Source: Urophycis tenuis
Lineage: Eukaryota; Chordata; Actinopteri; Gadiformes; Phycidae
Length of the DNA stretch: 64,000 nt
Assembly (NCBI GenBank): GCA_036785325.1
Contig: JAXIVH010000002.1
Coordinates: 4,769,602 to 4,833,601, forward strand
Direction: 5' to 3'
The stretch's first letter is position 1; the number at the start of each line of letters is the position of its first letter. Below are positions 13,501 to 25,258 of the stretch, in pieces. Below the pieces are notes generated by a model, which saw only the letters and a program-made list of their open reading frames with translations, was not told where the DNA came from and did no database searches. The position numbers and the translations under genes were made by a program.

Positions 13501-16500
13501 CAATGAGACGTGAAGGCTACAGGCTTCTTTAGGCCTCATGGTCCCAGGATTGTCCATGTACTGTAAATTACACTCGAGTCTTCACATTCCTCTGTCACCA
13601 TCAACAGGAGTAGCAGGTGATGTGGGGACGGCAGTGGGACTTGCCTCGACTAGCACATTCATGACAAATGCAGCCAAGATAACGGTTGATTCTCGCTAGG
13701 GGCTGGTTTCCACATGTAACAGCCAAGAACACGGCCCATCCGATTAGCAAGAGTTTACAAACGCCCCGCAGATAATCCCGCCCAGCAGACGCATCTGATC
13801 ACCGTGGGAGATGACAAGAGAGACTGGATTACCTGCCAGATGATCATGAACAGGTAGACGCCGGTCACTCTTTGTAAGGAAGACTTGGGGTCGAACCACC
13901 GCACGTACGTCCAGCTGGCGGGGGTGAACTGGAGGGCTGCCCTCTTGATCTTCCCTGTGGTAGTGTGGATGTCTCTACAAGCACGAGAGAGAGACGGAAG
14001 ACAGATCTAAATAATAGCATTACACTAATCACTTGAAATCCAATTAAATGATTAGCGTGTGTTCCTCCCTATTGGCAATAAACAGCTTGCATCAGATGGT
14101 ATGTATTAATGGTATTATGTCCAAGCCTAATTAATGCGTTGATTGGGATGTTCTTTAACTTGATTATACTTGAAAACACTGAAACCTGTCTGAAAAATAA
14201 AATAAAGCAAGCAAACTATTTACGAAGACAACACAGAATGGGTGGCAACAAACATGCTACAACTATATCCAACATTAAAATGTTCCATCAATTTGACACT
14301 TTTATCTTACATACCATTCAACCATGTTTATCTAAATAATTTGTTAGTCTACAAGAAGATTAACTCATTCCACCCTGCATTGTACCAAGCACAGTCAAAC
14401 ATTTTCAGATTGAAGGTAAATAGATCCTCTTCTATATTAGATATACACACAGAGACGCAGACGCAGACACAGACACACACACGCACACACATCTTTCATC
14501 TTAGAAGAGGCCCTACTTAATACTGGCCCAGTGGTAGGTCCTCATCTCCAGGAAGCGGCAGACGGTCATGCCTAGCCAGATACCTCCTCCGTTACACAGC
14601 AGGATGTCCAGGATCACTTGGTCCCACCAGCACTCCGCAAAGTTTGGCAGTAAATGCATGAAGAACAACTAAAGTGGAGACAGAACAGGGGCCATTGTTA
14701 CAACCTCAATAACAATACAATTGCTACATGGGTGTACGGTTATTTACAACACATACAGTATATCAACGAAGATAGCATTAATATACGTCCTGGAAAGGAC
14801 CAATCAATGACAAATGAGGGCGAGTGGCATGAGGTGGTTTACGACGAGGTATGTCAAAATCAGATATATTTATCATATTTTTATAGATTCCGCATAGTCT
14901 CATATGATTTTTGTATCTCATTTGTTGTTATACCTCATACTGTCCTGTATTCTGTGCTATGACATGCTACGTGCCACCAACATCTGGTCATATCAGTGTG
15001 TCCTGTATGGTACCTCAGTGAGTTCCCAGGTGATACTGATGGTCCAGCATAGGCCATAGCTGCGGATGAGAAGGGCCTTCATACCCCAACCCCAAAAGTG
15101 GCTGAACGCAAAAATGTCAAAGTGGCTTAGGATCCTCTCCCAAGTGATCACGTGACAGTTCACAGCATACTCCTGTCAAAAACAAAGAGACAGGAAGTTT
15201 GAACCAGCTGCGTCATTTCAAACCACAGTGATTTTGAATTAATAATGAATGAATGACTTTGAATGCACAATTCATAATGCTTTATATACGACGCTTGACC
15301 CTTCATATAACGCACCATAACGTCTGCCTCTCGCTTAGCATAGCGTAGGTTTGGGTCTAACCAATACATGAGCTGCTTGACTTGCTCCCAGTTGAAAAAT
15401 ATGATGAAGACCAGGAAGAGAAAGTAGAGAACACTCAGGCCTACAAAATGTGGGAAGAAAGAACAATAAAGGGATTAGGAATACACAGAGAGCACAGCGT
15501 TGAGACCATTATTTCTTGAAAAAAACAGAAAAGCGATACTTACCAAAAACCATGCGCCATATTGCAGGGTGAGGTCTGGTGAACGGCCCTTAAGGGATTT
15601 AAAAGGCAATTTGATTAAATGTTGTTCGACAAGGCTGTACATTACTGTACAAATGCAAACGGATGTGACAATATCGATTTTTAGGCAAGGCCACATTATC
15701 TCAGATTTAAAAGGGGATGTAATTTCTGCTATTAGGCATGTCTAAATCAAAACAATAACAAAAGCTGTAATTCGATGACTGTGCAGTACAGTGGGAACAT
15801 GGTTGTTGTTGTCTACACTACACTACACTATTGTCAGTAAAAAACATATCTGACGCACCTCAGGCAGAAATCATTTTCATGGACGTGTCAATGTATTAAA
15901 GTTTAATTCGTCTTACATTCATTCAAGTAATGTTATTTCATTCTAATGAAATTGCAGCCACTAACATAACGTTAACGTGCTCATTTACAATTATATGAGT
16001 CGACTACCCTGCTGTGGATAATGCTGTAGCCCAGCGCTGCTATCTGTGGTCAAAACAAATCACGCTAAATATAACTAGATGCATGTTGAACATTGCTGTA
16101 ACGTCACAACATGACAGTTCTCCCCACATAATAACATTCTACTTGTGCGGGGTTGTAGTAGGGGGTTGAAGGTGTTTACCCTTTTTAGTAAGAAAGATAT
16201 TGGATACTGGATTGGAACTAAAGACTTGATCACCTGTACGAGTCTCTCGTGTGCCTGGCGGTGACTACATGCCCAGGAGCATGTGGAGCAGAAGCACTCC
16301 TCTTTGAAGAGCCATCCGTTTGGTCAACATTTCTACACTACACAATATAAGTAGTACCCCTCCCTAGGTAAAGACGTGTGTGGCCAGTGCGCCCATGTGG
16401 GTGTAACCAAATAGAAAACACGCATTAAACTGACTTCCCATAAGTGGACAACCTCGGCCAACAAGTTAAAGTCTATGAGTAGGAAACAGTGAATCCGCTT

Positions 16501-17632
16501 GGTGGGCTGGCGTTGAACCACTTGTCAAATGAGTACATCGTAGTAAACTAGAACGATATTGAAATGTCATACTGGATCGCTGTTTTCTCGTATTTCCCAG
16601 AGGTGTGGGGCTGTTAAAGGGCATATGATTGACATGACCTCACGTAACGGACCGTTGACCGAGAATACTATTTGCATTTCTCTATGTGTTTGCACATCGC
16701 TGGAAACAATCAGGGGAACGCAGGTACACAACAAAACAAACATGAGATACGAGTAGTGTTTTTTTTAGATATTGTATTGCGGAAATGTCATACATCACCA
16801 CACAAGTATCGTGTCATTTGGCCACTGCTTACCATTCGGAAAGGCCAGGACACTGATGACCAGGAAGAAGGAGATGACCAAAATGAGCCCCACCCAAATA
16901 TTACTGTCAGGATTTCCATCGTCTCTGCGTGGAGAAAGGTCCAAATATATAATAAACCAACCAACAACACGACTGCACCACCGAGCTGGTCTACAGTGGT
17001 GAACAACGCCATTTTAACACATCGCGTCACTATTTGTACGGGTACCCGTCTCTACTGAAAACTGCGACTGATATTACATTCAAGCGATCATGGGAAGGAA
17101 ACACACAGCCATGCGATGTTTGAAAGACAATTTGTTAAATTGTTATTTAGCACAAGCGACAAGCGACTCACCTCGTGCAGGGTGTTTAAAAGTCTATTGA
17201 TGTGCATTACATAACAAACCACACACCATTCATTGGTCAGCAGTTGACCTTCTGTATATCAGGTCAAACATGAACCATCATATGAATCGTTTCTAGTGTA
17301 TCGTTACTATTTGACCGCTAATTTAAACCAATTGCCACTTGTCGAAGACAACCAACAGCCAGGGAACCTGGAGCAGAGCATCATCTTCCTGGTGTTAGCT
17401 GGAGCCGAGCTAAGCTAATCAACCTAGCCGGGGTTATCTGGCCGACTTACCTTGCAAAGGCGAAATACATCAAACTGAGCACCGTGCATGTCAGCAGTGT
17501 TATTGTATGCGGCTTGTAGAAGAAGTCGATTGTAATGTCCTCCACTTGCTGTTCGTTGATCATTCGAAAATGCATCCTGTAATTCACATCATCTTTGCTC
17601 AGGGTATGAGAACCGCTATACATGGACGCCAT
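9823..17632 (-). CDS. ptdss1: Phosphatidylserine synthase 1, complete coding sequence in 13 exons
   Basis: PTDSS1 exchanges the choline of phosphatidylcholine for serine, making phosphatidylserine in the ER and mitochondria-associated membranes. Coding exons, 5' to 3': 17451-17632, 16833-16924, 15544-15588, 15316-15440, 15014-15172, 14517-14668, 13833-13974, 12721-12833, 12484-12549, 11323-11422, 11029-11097, 10136-10202, 9823-9917. All junctions are GT/AG and phases agree, giving 1407 bases or 468 residues (human has 473). Family landmarks are YRMHFRMINEQQVEDITIDF in exon 1, FPNGPFTRPHP across exons 2-3, MYWLDPNLRYA in exon 4, CHVITWERILSHFDIFAF in exon 5, NFAECWWDQVILDILLCNGG in exon 6 and KFGQDLFSKTQILYV in exon 10. 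Several hydrophobic spans fit the usual multi-pass topology. The last exon encodes a basic, low-complexity cytosolic tail ending GLDSQ, shorter than the mammalian one. Whether this is the fish a or b copy cannot be told. Confidence 0.95.
10541..10578. repeat. (ATT)n microsatellite
   Basis: A trinucleotide tract in a ptdss1 intron, between exons 11 and 12. Confidence 0.85.
13216..13300 (-). mobile_element. Non-LTR retrotransposon 3' end (fragment)
   Basis: Read on the minus strand this ends CATTTGACAATAAAGATACT then TGAATC, a tail very common in fish LINE 3' ends. It lies in the ptdss1 intron between exons 7 and 8. Only the tail is recognisable. Confidence 0.5.
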
Positions 17633-18230
17633 AGCAGCCTGAGGAGCGCACCTCCCGCGAGTCCCTTGGCATGGGGGCTGTAGGAAATAGCTTCAAAGAC
17701 TATACGAGTGTGTGCGTGTGCGCGTGTGTGTGCGTTTGTGCGTGCGTGTGTGTATAATATATACTTTTCTCCTCTCCTGAGCCTGATGGAGAGAGAAAGG
17801 GAACGGAGTGGCCACAGTAATGAGGGTGCATTAGAGTGTAGCGACTTGCAGTGTTAAATGGGTACCTTGTAGAGAAGCTATTTGTCCATTCATCCTTCTT
17901 TGTCTTCATCACCTTCTCCAGACACCCATCTTCAACTCTACAGTGAAGTATTGGTCAGCCAACCTGGCCTGTCCACTCTTAACAAAGTAAAAACATTTAC
18001 TTTGATAACTAAAAACAAAGATTTACTTTTACAAAAAAACACAAGTTATAAAAAAAGTTTTTTTTTGTGCTTTTATTTGACATGAAAAATGCACTTAATA
18101 TTTTATATTTAACTTATACATAGTGAGAAAAAAACATAATATTCACGTAAATATGATACTTAACTTTATGATAGACTTCAAACTTTTAGACCATGCTACT
18201 AAGGCTCTGCTCTATGACTTTTATATACAT

Positions 18231-18359
18231 CTACAACAGCCTGGCATCTAGTTGAAGCTCAGCGTCCAGCTGGCTTCCGTGCATGCATCTAAAATCCAGG
18301 CTCAGTGCGAGGTACCGGTCCACCTGTGGGATGATCTCCTTCAAGGCTCCCGACTTGCA
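18231..18359 (-). other. Unidentified exon-like reading, possible C-terminal exon of an unknown or decayed gene
   Basis: On the minus strand a 42-residue open stretch ends in TAG at 18231-18233. It has protein-like composition (KEIIPQVDRYLALSLDFRC in its middle). An AG acceptor-like site lies just upstream (attgag|G). Two more exon-like pieces lie further upstream on the same strand: one ending AAGAAGCAG|gtacaa near 18480 and one ending GTCGGGACAG-like CTGCAG|gtaact near 18740. I could not join them into one open frame, and I do not recognise the protein. It may be a decayed gene, a UTR or chance. Confidence 0.2.
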
Positions 18360-18859
18360 CCTCAATCAAACCAAACCATTCATATTTCATACATACATGC
18401 TCTTGATTTGGTTTCACTTTAAATGACAATAAAAAAAAGGGCTATTATGTCTTCGCTTGAAACAGAGGATCCACTTTGTACCTGCTTCTTGGTGGAGAAG
18501 TATCTCCGGGCCTTCGAGATGCCCAGATAAACAAGTCAGGTTTTCTCATGTTTTTGGTCTCCTTGAGGCAGTGGCCAATGGCGAGAGCAACAGGGGGTCA
18601 TGGACATTAGCTCGCCTCCTTCACAGCCCAGGGCCCGGGGAGAGGTGGGGCCTTTATAGCAGCACAGGGGGCTGCGGGCGCTGGTCAGCCCCAGACCTGT
18701 GGGCCTCCCACAAAAGAAAGCAAAACTGCAAATTGCAGTTACCTGCAGCAGCTGTCCCACATCAGCCACTGTGGGTAAGGAGGACCCGCCATTCTGTTCT
18801 CTTTGCTTTTGCCCTCCTCTGTAGCATTTCCACCAGGACGCGGGCATGATCATGCAGTT

Positions 18860-18916
18860 GCCTGTTGTGTGTGTGTGAATGTTGTGTGTGTGTGAATGTG
18901 TGTGTGTTTGTGTGTG

Positions 18917-18997
<81 letters not shown>

Positions 18998-19013
18998 ATG
19001 TGTGTGTGGGTGG

Positions 19014-19055
<42 letters not shown>

Positions 19056-19130
19056 ATGTGTGTGTGTGTGTGTGTGGATGTGTGTGTGGGTGGATGTGTG
19101 TGTGTGCGTGTGTGTGTGTGTGTGTGTGAA
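18860..19130. repeat. Long compound (TG)n microsatellite
   Basis: About 270 bases of TG dinucleotides with regularly recurring TGGATG and GGGTGGATG interruptions. It is a strong candidate for Z-DNA and length polymorphism. Confidence 0.95.
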
Positions 19131-19619
19131 CCTATAGGCTATAGATGGATGGATGGATGGGTGGATGTGGTGAACACATACTGTATATCTGTCATTGGTC
19201 TTCATTTTACTGACGCTCTTCAAATAATTATGGAAAGCTGGACTCACAATGTTGGTTTTCCCCTAACTGAACTGAAGTGTCAGTTTCTTTTCCTTGTTTG
19301 GTATATTTTGCATTTCTACACTCTCGCAATATTTTCTATTTGTTCTTAATGCCCAAGAACATACGGAAGTCCTGACCTCAGTCTTGTAGAGAGGAGAAAT
19401 CCCCTTGTGTGATGAGAAAGGTTTGTCTAGTTAAGATATCATCACACAACACAACACATTTGCAGTTTGGAGATCATATCTGACATTTAATTCTTTTTCT
19501 TGATGCATTGATCACAGATACAGTTGGACAGATTATGTTTTCTACTACAATGAGAAAAAAATAGTGCAAGAAAGACTTATTGTTCAAAGCCAAAGCACAA
19601 AAAAAATGTGCAAAAATTA

Positions 19620-19765
19620 TATGATATGTATTCATATCTAATGATACGTATGTTTATATATAATTATACCTATACATATATATAATGATACGGATACTTA
19701 TATATAATGATACGGATACTTATATATAACGATAGGTATACATATATATAATGATACGTATACGT
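19620..19765. repeat. AT-rich minisatellite, about 22-24 bp unit
   Basis: Five or so variants of TATATATAATGATACGGATA plus CT are in tandem, immediately downstream of the minus-strand CD20-like gene. Confidence 0.75.
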
Positions 19766-19947
19766 GACATGATGTTTGATTTGAGCTTTGTTGTGATATT
19801 TCACAAGTAGGCCTACATGGCAATTACGTGTTGTGTATTAATAAATCATCATTCTGCATACATACATTCTACACAAAAAACACTAAAATATCACAATGAA
19901 GAAACAGAATGGCTCATTGACAGGTTTTCTTTGGTCTTCCACGAAGT

Positions 19948-21266
19948 TTAAGCCTCAAGCTTTATAACTGGCTGTGAAAAAAACATTTTCTTAGTGATAA
20001 TAACAACATAAAATAGAACTAGAAAGTAGAAGTGTGCCAGTAGAAATGCAACATACCAGAGTATTAAAATGTTGTCTGCATACGCATTGACTGAACCAGT
20101 ACATCATGATGGAGGTTATCAATACTTCAACGCCCAAGAAGACAATAATCAATCCATTTATTCCATTTAACAGCTAAAGGAGGGAAACAAAAGGGGACGA
20201 TGTTACTTGTACTCTGCACAATGACAATAAAGTTTAATCTAATCTAATCTAATCTCATTTGAAATTGTAGATTTTATAATCACAGGATGTGATTAAAAAG
20301 GTACGGAACATGTATTGCCTAGCTTGTTAATATTGGCTTAATAAAAACCTTAACAATAACAACAACAACAACCCTTTAAAACATTCAGATTCATATAACT
20401 GCATAATTCCCGGGGTAAATAATTTGCCCTGCCCAATATAGAAAATAAATAAGATGATGATAAAAATAGAATAAAACAAAAACATAATGTAATCAGAATA
20501 TTGTATGGAAACATGCAAGTAAGCCGTAGGTAGATTTGAAGGGATGAATACCTTTGATGGATTGTTGAAATTTAATGAATATAACACGACTCCCGCAAGA
20601 GACCAGAAGAAGCTGAAGATGTTACAAATAAATGACAGCTTTGCCTGTTGATAGAAAACGAGAGCCGGACGTCATGTTTATTGATCGTATTGGTATTAAG
20701 AATCTAAACTCAAGGGCACTTACCACACACATGTTTGGAGACCGGCCTGAAGCCATGGTCAGCATCCCAGTGACCATAAACTGTATGAGATGAACATAGA
20801 ATGATCATAATGTGCATTCAAATATCTAGGATCATTCATGAAAACAGGCTTTTCATGTCTTATGATTGTCTTTATTTACCGGAATATGGTAAAGAGCTTG
20901 CACCGGGCCGCCATGGCATATCACAGCAATACCCAGCAGAAATATCCCAATGATAGCTTGGGCTGCCTTGAATGAAAGAAAACACATTCAAATGATTGAC
21001 CCATAAAGCCAAGACATTCATAGAGCTTCTATAAACCCCAACAATATTTTCGGGGGGGTTTATGTCTATGTTTATTTTACTTTAAACAATATATACGTAC
21101 GCACCCCGACACTCATCGGTTTGCCCTTTGTGATGAACACCTTGTAGACATCTCTAAACACGCAGTGGAATTGGTCTGGCAGCAGCTCCCCTTCATGTCC
21201 CTCCTTCAGAGACCGCAAGGGGATTGTTATGTGCGTGCCCTCATCACATTTAAATGTATGCCTCAT
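19948..21266 (-). CDS. CD20-like four-transmembrane protein (MS4A/TMEM176 superfamily), minus-strand copy
   Basis: Proteins of this family are small four-pass membrane proteins of immune and epithelial cells. Coding exons, 5' to 3': 21105-21266, 20880-20966, 20724-20780, 20552-20644, 20057-20173, 19948-19971. Every exon is a whole number of codons, so all introns are phase 0, giving 179 residues. The layout is the family's: a hydrophilic N-terminus of about 54 residues, TM1 AAQAIIGIFLLGIAVI, TM2 FMVTGMLTMASG, TM3 AKLSFICNIFSFFWSLAGVV, and TM4 GLIIVFLGVEVLITSIMM followed by a short Cys-rich and then acidic tail. The start Met lies 6 bases after an acceptor (ccacag|GTAAAG), so an untranslated first exon lies upstream. 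The gene is divergent from a second CD20-like gene 1.1 kb away. Which subfamily it belongs to is not settled; fish ms4a and tmem176-like genes are hard to separate by eye. Confidence 0.8.
20207..20257 (+). mobile_element. Non-LTR retrotransposon 3' tail with (AATCT)n
   Basis: The sequence CTGCACAATGACAATAAAGT is followed by TTAATCTAATCTAATCTAAT. This is the usual LINE 3' end with a pentanucleotide tail in teleosts. It lies in the intron between exons 4 and 5 of the minus-strand CD20-like gene. Confidence 0.5.
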
Positions 21267-22368
21267 CTTTACCTGTGGAAAAAGAAATGCATCTTCTCAA
21301 AATATACTTTTTAAAACCAAATCATGGCTTGTGATGTGTGTGTGTGTGTGATGTATGTGTGACACACACACATGTGTGTGTGTGTGTGTGTCTTCTGAGT
21401 GATACACACCTGGTTCTCTTAGATTTCTAAGATATCTTAGTTTTCTTCTTTCTTAGATTTTTCTCAAAGGTGCCTCTCTTTGAGATTAGGTATTTAATGA
21501 ACAAGCAGATGTGAATCATCGGAGTCACCTAAATAACTGATCTGTATCTCCACGGTTCCTCAATTTTGTCCCCTCTGTGTGTGTTTGTGGGGCTTGCACA
21601 CATACAGACACTGACTGTCATCATGGCCACGCCCCCGCTCTCTTACTTCCCTGTGAGGTTCACTTTTCTCAGTCGTGTGCTTATTTTCTAATCCACCCTC
21701 TCTGCCTTTCCCTGCATTCACATGAATGCACACCCAAATAGGGACGCAAAAGAATGTATGGCCATTTTTGCTAAATAATACATATGCTAAATATGCATTA
21801 TTAATATAAATATGCTATATAAATTTGGTGTTGTTTTATTGCCATCAATAAAGATGTTTTTTTTTTTTTTTTTTTTTTTTGGAAGGGGGGGGTGGGCAGA
21901 TTTCAGCCCATCATAACCTCTCACTCGGCAGAAAGAGGCAGTTTGTGGTCAGAGAGAGGAAAGATAGTTTGAGTCAGATGCAAACAGCCCAGAATATATA
22001 TTAGCCTAAGAAGGCACGGTAAGAATTAGGGTGTTTTTTTTCTGTTATATGAAATGTGTTGCCTTAATATTTTTGCTGTTCATTTATTTTGTCTTGTCTA
22101 TTTTGTCTATCCTTTTTATATTTGAGCAATGGCCCTTTTCCATAATGTCCAAATATGGATGTAAACATTCTGGCTAAAATGTATTACAAACCATTTTTTT
22201 CATTGAATTACTATTAGAGCATTCTGTAATAATGAAAAAATATAAATAATGAAACTGATGCCATTAAGTAATGGCTCTTAGAAAGGACCTTTCAGAAATC
22301 TAAATTATTTATTTATCAAACAACAAATCAACAAATATGATGTTATTTTTCAAAGGCACAGGGACATC
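21267..22368. promoter_or_regulatory. Divergent intergenic region of the two CD20-like genes
   Basis: The interval separates two head-to-head genes and should hold both promoters and both untranslated first exons. Near 22018 a sequence reads GGCACG|gtaagaa, a good plus-strand donor. An acceptor at 22356 (tttttcaaag|GCACAGGG) lies 13 bases before the plus-strand ATG, so a 5' UTR intron is likely for the plus gene. A (TG)n/(CA)n inverted pair sits at about 21338-21392 and a T run at about 21858-21880. Promoter function is inferred from position only. Confidence 0.45.
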
Positions 22369-24158
22369 ATGGCTTGTGCAGATATTCCCTTGGTCATCCA
22401 GAGAAGCCAGGAGAAGACAGAGACGGAGGACCAGACCGCCTCTCTGATCAGATACTACCAGCCAAAGGGACCTCTGCCGGCTACCGCCCAAAGACCCTTG
22501 CATGCTTTGCTGCAGAAACAACCTGCTTTGCTGGGGGTAACAGCAAAGTAATCCTACCAGTTAAATTATAGCACTGCTTGTTTGTGTTTAGATAATGATG
22601 TATCTTAAACCTGCTGGTTTTACCTGTTTTATTAAATGTACTTTACACATACAGTACATTATACATACATGTATGTATGTATGTATGTATGTATGTATGT
22701 ATGTATGTATGTATGTATGTATGTATGTATGTATGTATGTGTGTATGTGTGTATGTGTGTATGTATGTATGTATGTATGTATGTATGTATGTATGTATGT
22801 ATATATATTTTTAGAATGCATTCTTTGATTGTTCATAATATCATCTCTCTCTCTCTCTCTGAGATGGCTACATGTAATTTAGCAAAAAATATCCACAGCA
22901 ATTTACAAGTGAGGTTGACAACAATCAAAGAATACATAAAAAAGATTACAGAAAACTGGACAGTGCACGGCTTTTACACATCGTGGGCAGTGTTTTATCA
23001 TCATTATTATGACATTAATAAGGATTTTAAGAAATTTGAGAAATATCCTGATGGCAATATGTTTGACGCAGTTCTTGAGCGTGTGAAATCTAATTTGTTG
23101 TTTTTTCCTGCGTCAGTCTATACAGATGGTGAATGGTCTCTTCAGTATTGCCATGGAAATGGTTTTGTCATTGACTGTATCGATGACTGAATCTCTGTAT
23201 GTTCTCCTCCGAATCTCATTCCTTACTGGACCATTGGTGAGTTTTGGCCACAGATAAAACTTACTTTTAAGACGGAAAGATGTCAATGGTATATGATCTT
23301 CTGCCTTCCTCTAAGCACATGTTATATCTATTAACAAGGTACATAGACATAGACATTACTATATTTATCCCAAGGAAAATAATTGAACATACGATAGGTA
23401 TTGTTTGACTTCTGCTCATAATATAGATAATATAATATAAATTAATATGTATTGCTTTAAGATTGATGTCCATGTTGCTGTTGAGTATTTTTATAATGTG
23501 ATTTTATTGTTGTTGTAAAGTTTCTTTGTGTATTTTGAAAAGCACTATGCAAAACACATGTATTATTATTATTATTATTATTGTTATATTGTTCTTCTTC
23601 TTATTACCATTATTATTATTATTATTGTTATTATATTTGATGATATTGATTGATATTTTATATAATTATTTTCAGTTTTTTCTCTGTGGACTACTAACAA
23701 ACCTTTTGTGCAAATATCCAAGACTACTTCCTGTAAGTACAAAACAGTCGATTAGAATGTCATGCAGCTGATGAGCACATGGAACATGTATTATGTGAAA
23801 CTATTTTAGGTGTGCTCTTTCCTGAACTGGGCCGGTATCGTCATGGCAACAATAGAACTGGTTATCCTAACTGTTGACTTGAGCAGAGGGGACCTGACAA
23901 CGGGTACAACACACTTGATGGTAAGAAGCCTTTTTTGAGTTCTGTGTAATACCTAACAATAACACAAGCATGGTGTGCAAAGATGGCACAACCCCAGTGG
24001 AAGTGTGTAACATATTTAAAAGTGTTTATTCTTCTTTCATGCAGCTGGAGCTCGTGGAGACTTGCGTGATGGGGCTCAATTTGTTACTCTGTTTGATTCT
24101 CGGTATCTGCATTAGTGGGGAGAGAAAGAGATGTAAACAACTCTTAAACGACACATAA
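22369..24158 (+). CDS. CD20-like four-transmembrane protein (MS4A/TMEM176 superfamily), plus-strand copy
   Basis: Coding exons: 22369-22536, 23126-23236, 23676-23732, 23810-23920, 24045-24158. All introns are phase 0 and GT/AG, giving 186 residues. After a hydrophilic N-terminus of about 56 residues ending QKQPALLG, exon 2 gives TM1 (NGLFSIAMEMVLSLTVSM), exon 3 gives TM2 (FFLCGLLTNLLCKYPRLLP, exactly 57 bases as in the minus-strand gene), exon 4 gives TM3 (NWAGIVMATIELVILTVDL) and exon 5 gives TM4 (VMGLNLLLCLILGICI) followed by a basic tail ending KQLLNDT. Exon 2 is easily missed because a longer ORF in another frame overlaps it. An AATAAA signal at about 24703 suits a 3' UTR of about 550 bases. 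Substrate or partner is unknown. Confidence 0.75.
22665..22802. repeat. (ATGT)n microsatellite
   Basis: About 138 bases of tetranucleotide repeat with a short GTGT-rich middle, in intron 1 of the plus-strand CD20-like gene. Confidence 0.95.
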
Positions 24159-24702
24159 GGCGCTTCATTGCTTAAGCTTAACGTTCAGCTTTTCAATAGA
24201 TAAAAAGGTATCACAGGTTTAAGGTACAACATATTAGACATTAAAAAAAATGATCATATTATTAATTCTTACCATTTCAAATTATCAAATTATTATTATA
24301 ACTTAAAATGTATTAGAGATAGATGGTCCATTGAGGACAGCTCTACAACTCTAGTCTAGTTGTGGTTTTTCAGTTAAACGTGTGTACAACTGTCACTATT
24401 CTAGAAATCTACTCTTTCGTACCTTGGCTGTGGTTTATCTTGTACCCAAGTCACGTGGCACATTACTGTTCAGCTTGTTTTTACAATGAGCAGGAGAAAA
24501 TATTTCCTATTTACCCATGTGAGTGCCGATGCTTGACATTTTAACTTGCTTTCGTGAAGACAATATGCCATGCTCTGTGTATGCGGTTTATAAGTGGAAA
24601 TGTGCAACGCTTACTTCTCAGATTACCATTGAAAAACACATGATGATGCCGACGCAAGATTTTCACTGCTGGTTTTGACGTACATTGCTCTCTGGTATTT
24701 GA

Positions 24703-24708
24703 CAATAA
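24703..24708 (+). terminator. Probable polyadenylation signal of the plus-strand CD20-like gene
   Basis: An AATAAA hexamer lies about 545 bases after the stop codon in the context GACAATAAATG. No other plus-strand gene is near. The cleavage site itself is not visible. Confidence 0.5.
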
Positions 24709-24902
24709 ATGTGGAACCTTGAAACCATGATATTGTCTCATATTTTGATTTGGAGTTATTCATGTAATCAGGCTTTTTTTTTCTCAGCAAAATTTAATAA
24801 ACATTCAAAACTGTTTTGACATGAAATATTTTTTTGTCTTAAAAATATTTTGAATACTGTACAGACTTACAAAATGCAGGGAATCGAGACTAACACATCT
24901 CT

Positions 24903-24908
24903 TTTATT
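24903..24908 (-). terminator. Probable polyadenylation signal of the minus-strand RhoGEF gene
   Basis: On the minus strand a canonical AATAAA lies within TTAATAAAAG, about 290 bases beyond the most distal candidate stop codon at 25193. It supports the idea that transcripts of the RhoGEF gene extend past the 27675 stop to about 24.9 kb. The position is approximate to a few bases. Confidence 0.4.
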
Positions 24909-25192
24909 AACAGAATATCTTAAAGTTAATATGAATAACTTGCTCCGTACTCCCACTCTGGCAGTTAACACTTAATATAGGCTCATCTACAATATAAACA
25001 TTGCCCCATACTTACAGCCGCAGAACAAATATGCAAAACATAACGTACCATGTCCATCAACTTCAACACTCTGTAGCATCCATTTAGACCTTACGGCGTG
25101 TCACAATAAAATGCAACAATCAAGTCTTAAGGACTGTGAGATTCGGCCATAAGTCTGAGTGCTCTGAAGCTCCAGAAGCTTCCATCTTGTCC

Positions 25193-25258
25193 TCACTTCC
25201 TCTTATCTTCAGATTTGAACATTTTCTCTGCAGTGCCATGAGCGAGTGTTCCACCACC
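25193..25258 (-). CDS. plekhg4b: RhoGEF gene, candidate terminal exon of the long isoform
   Basis: Exon 23 leaves in phase 0. Two AG acceptors six bases apart occur at the right spot. The first (tttcag at 25265-25270) would give Leu then stop at once. The second (ctctag) starts at 25258 and reads GGGTLAHGTAEKMFKSEDKR then K and TGA at 25193. The same DNA has a longer open frame from the first acceptor in another phase (to 25120), so the choice is uncertain. The poly(A) signal near 24903 fits. Confidence 0.35.
   Translation of the reverse strand, partial: GGGTLAHGTAEKMFKSEDKRK

Larger units (their letters stand above)
17633..19947. other. ptdss1 promoter side and repeat-rich intergenic DNA
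   Basis: The 17633-17700 part follows the ptdss1 start codon and should hold its 5' UTR. Next come a (TG)n patch (17708-17755), the weak exon-like pieces at 18231-18853 (listed separately), a large compound (TG)n block (18860-19130) and an AT-rich minisatellite (about 19620-19765). No other gene was recognised. Confidence 0.4.
24159..25119. other. Convergent 3' UTRs of the plus CD20-like gene and the minus RhoGEF gene
   Basis: The two genes face each other here. The two polyadenylation signals, plus at about 24703 and minus at about 24903, are only about 200 bases apart, so the transcripts end back to back. No coding reading is convincing. Confidence 0.45.

Noticed and set aside
18762..19349. 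Long ORFs made of Thr-His or Cys-Val repeats
   Set aside because: They are translations of the TG/CA microsatellite. The same applies to ORFs at 22588-22836, 36840-37315, 42052-42409 and 48880-49190.
22665..22802. Possible CRISPR-like or regulated tandem array
   Set aside because: It is an ordinary ATGT microsatellite without spacers.
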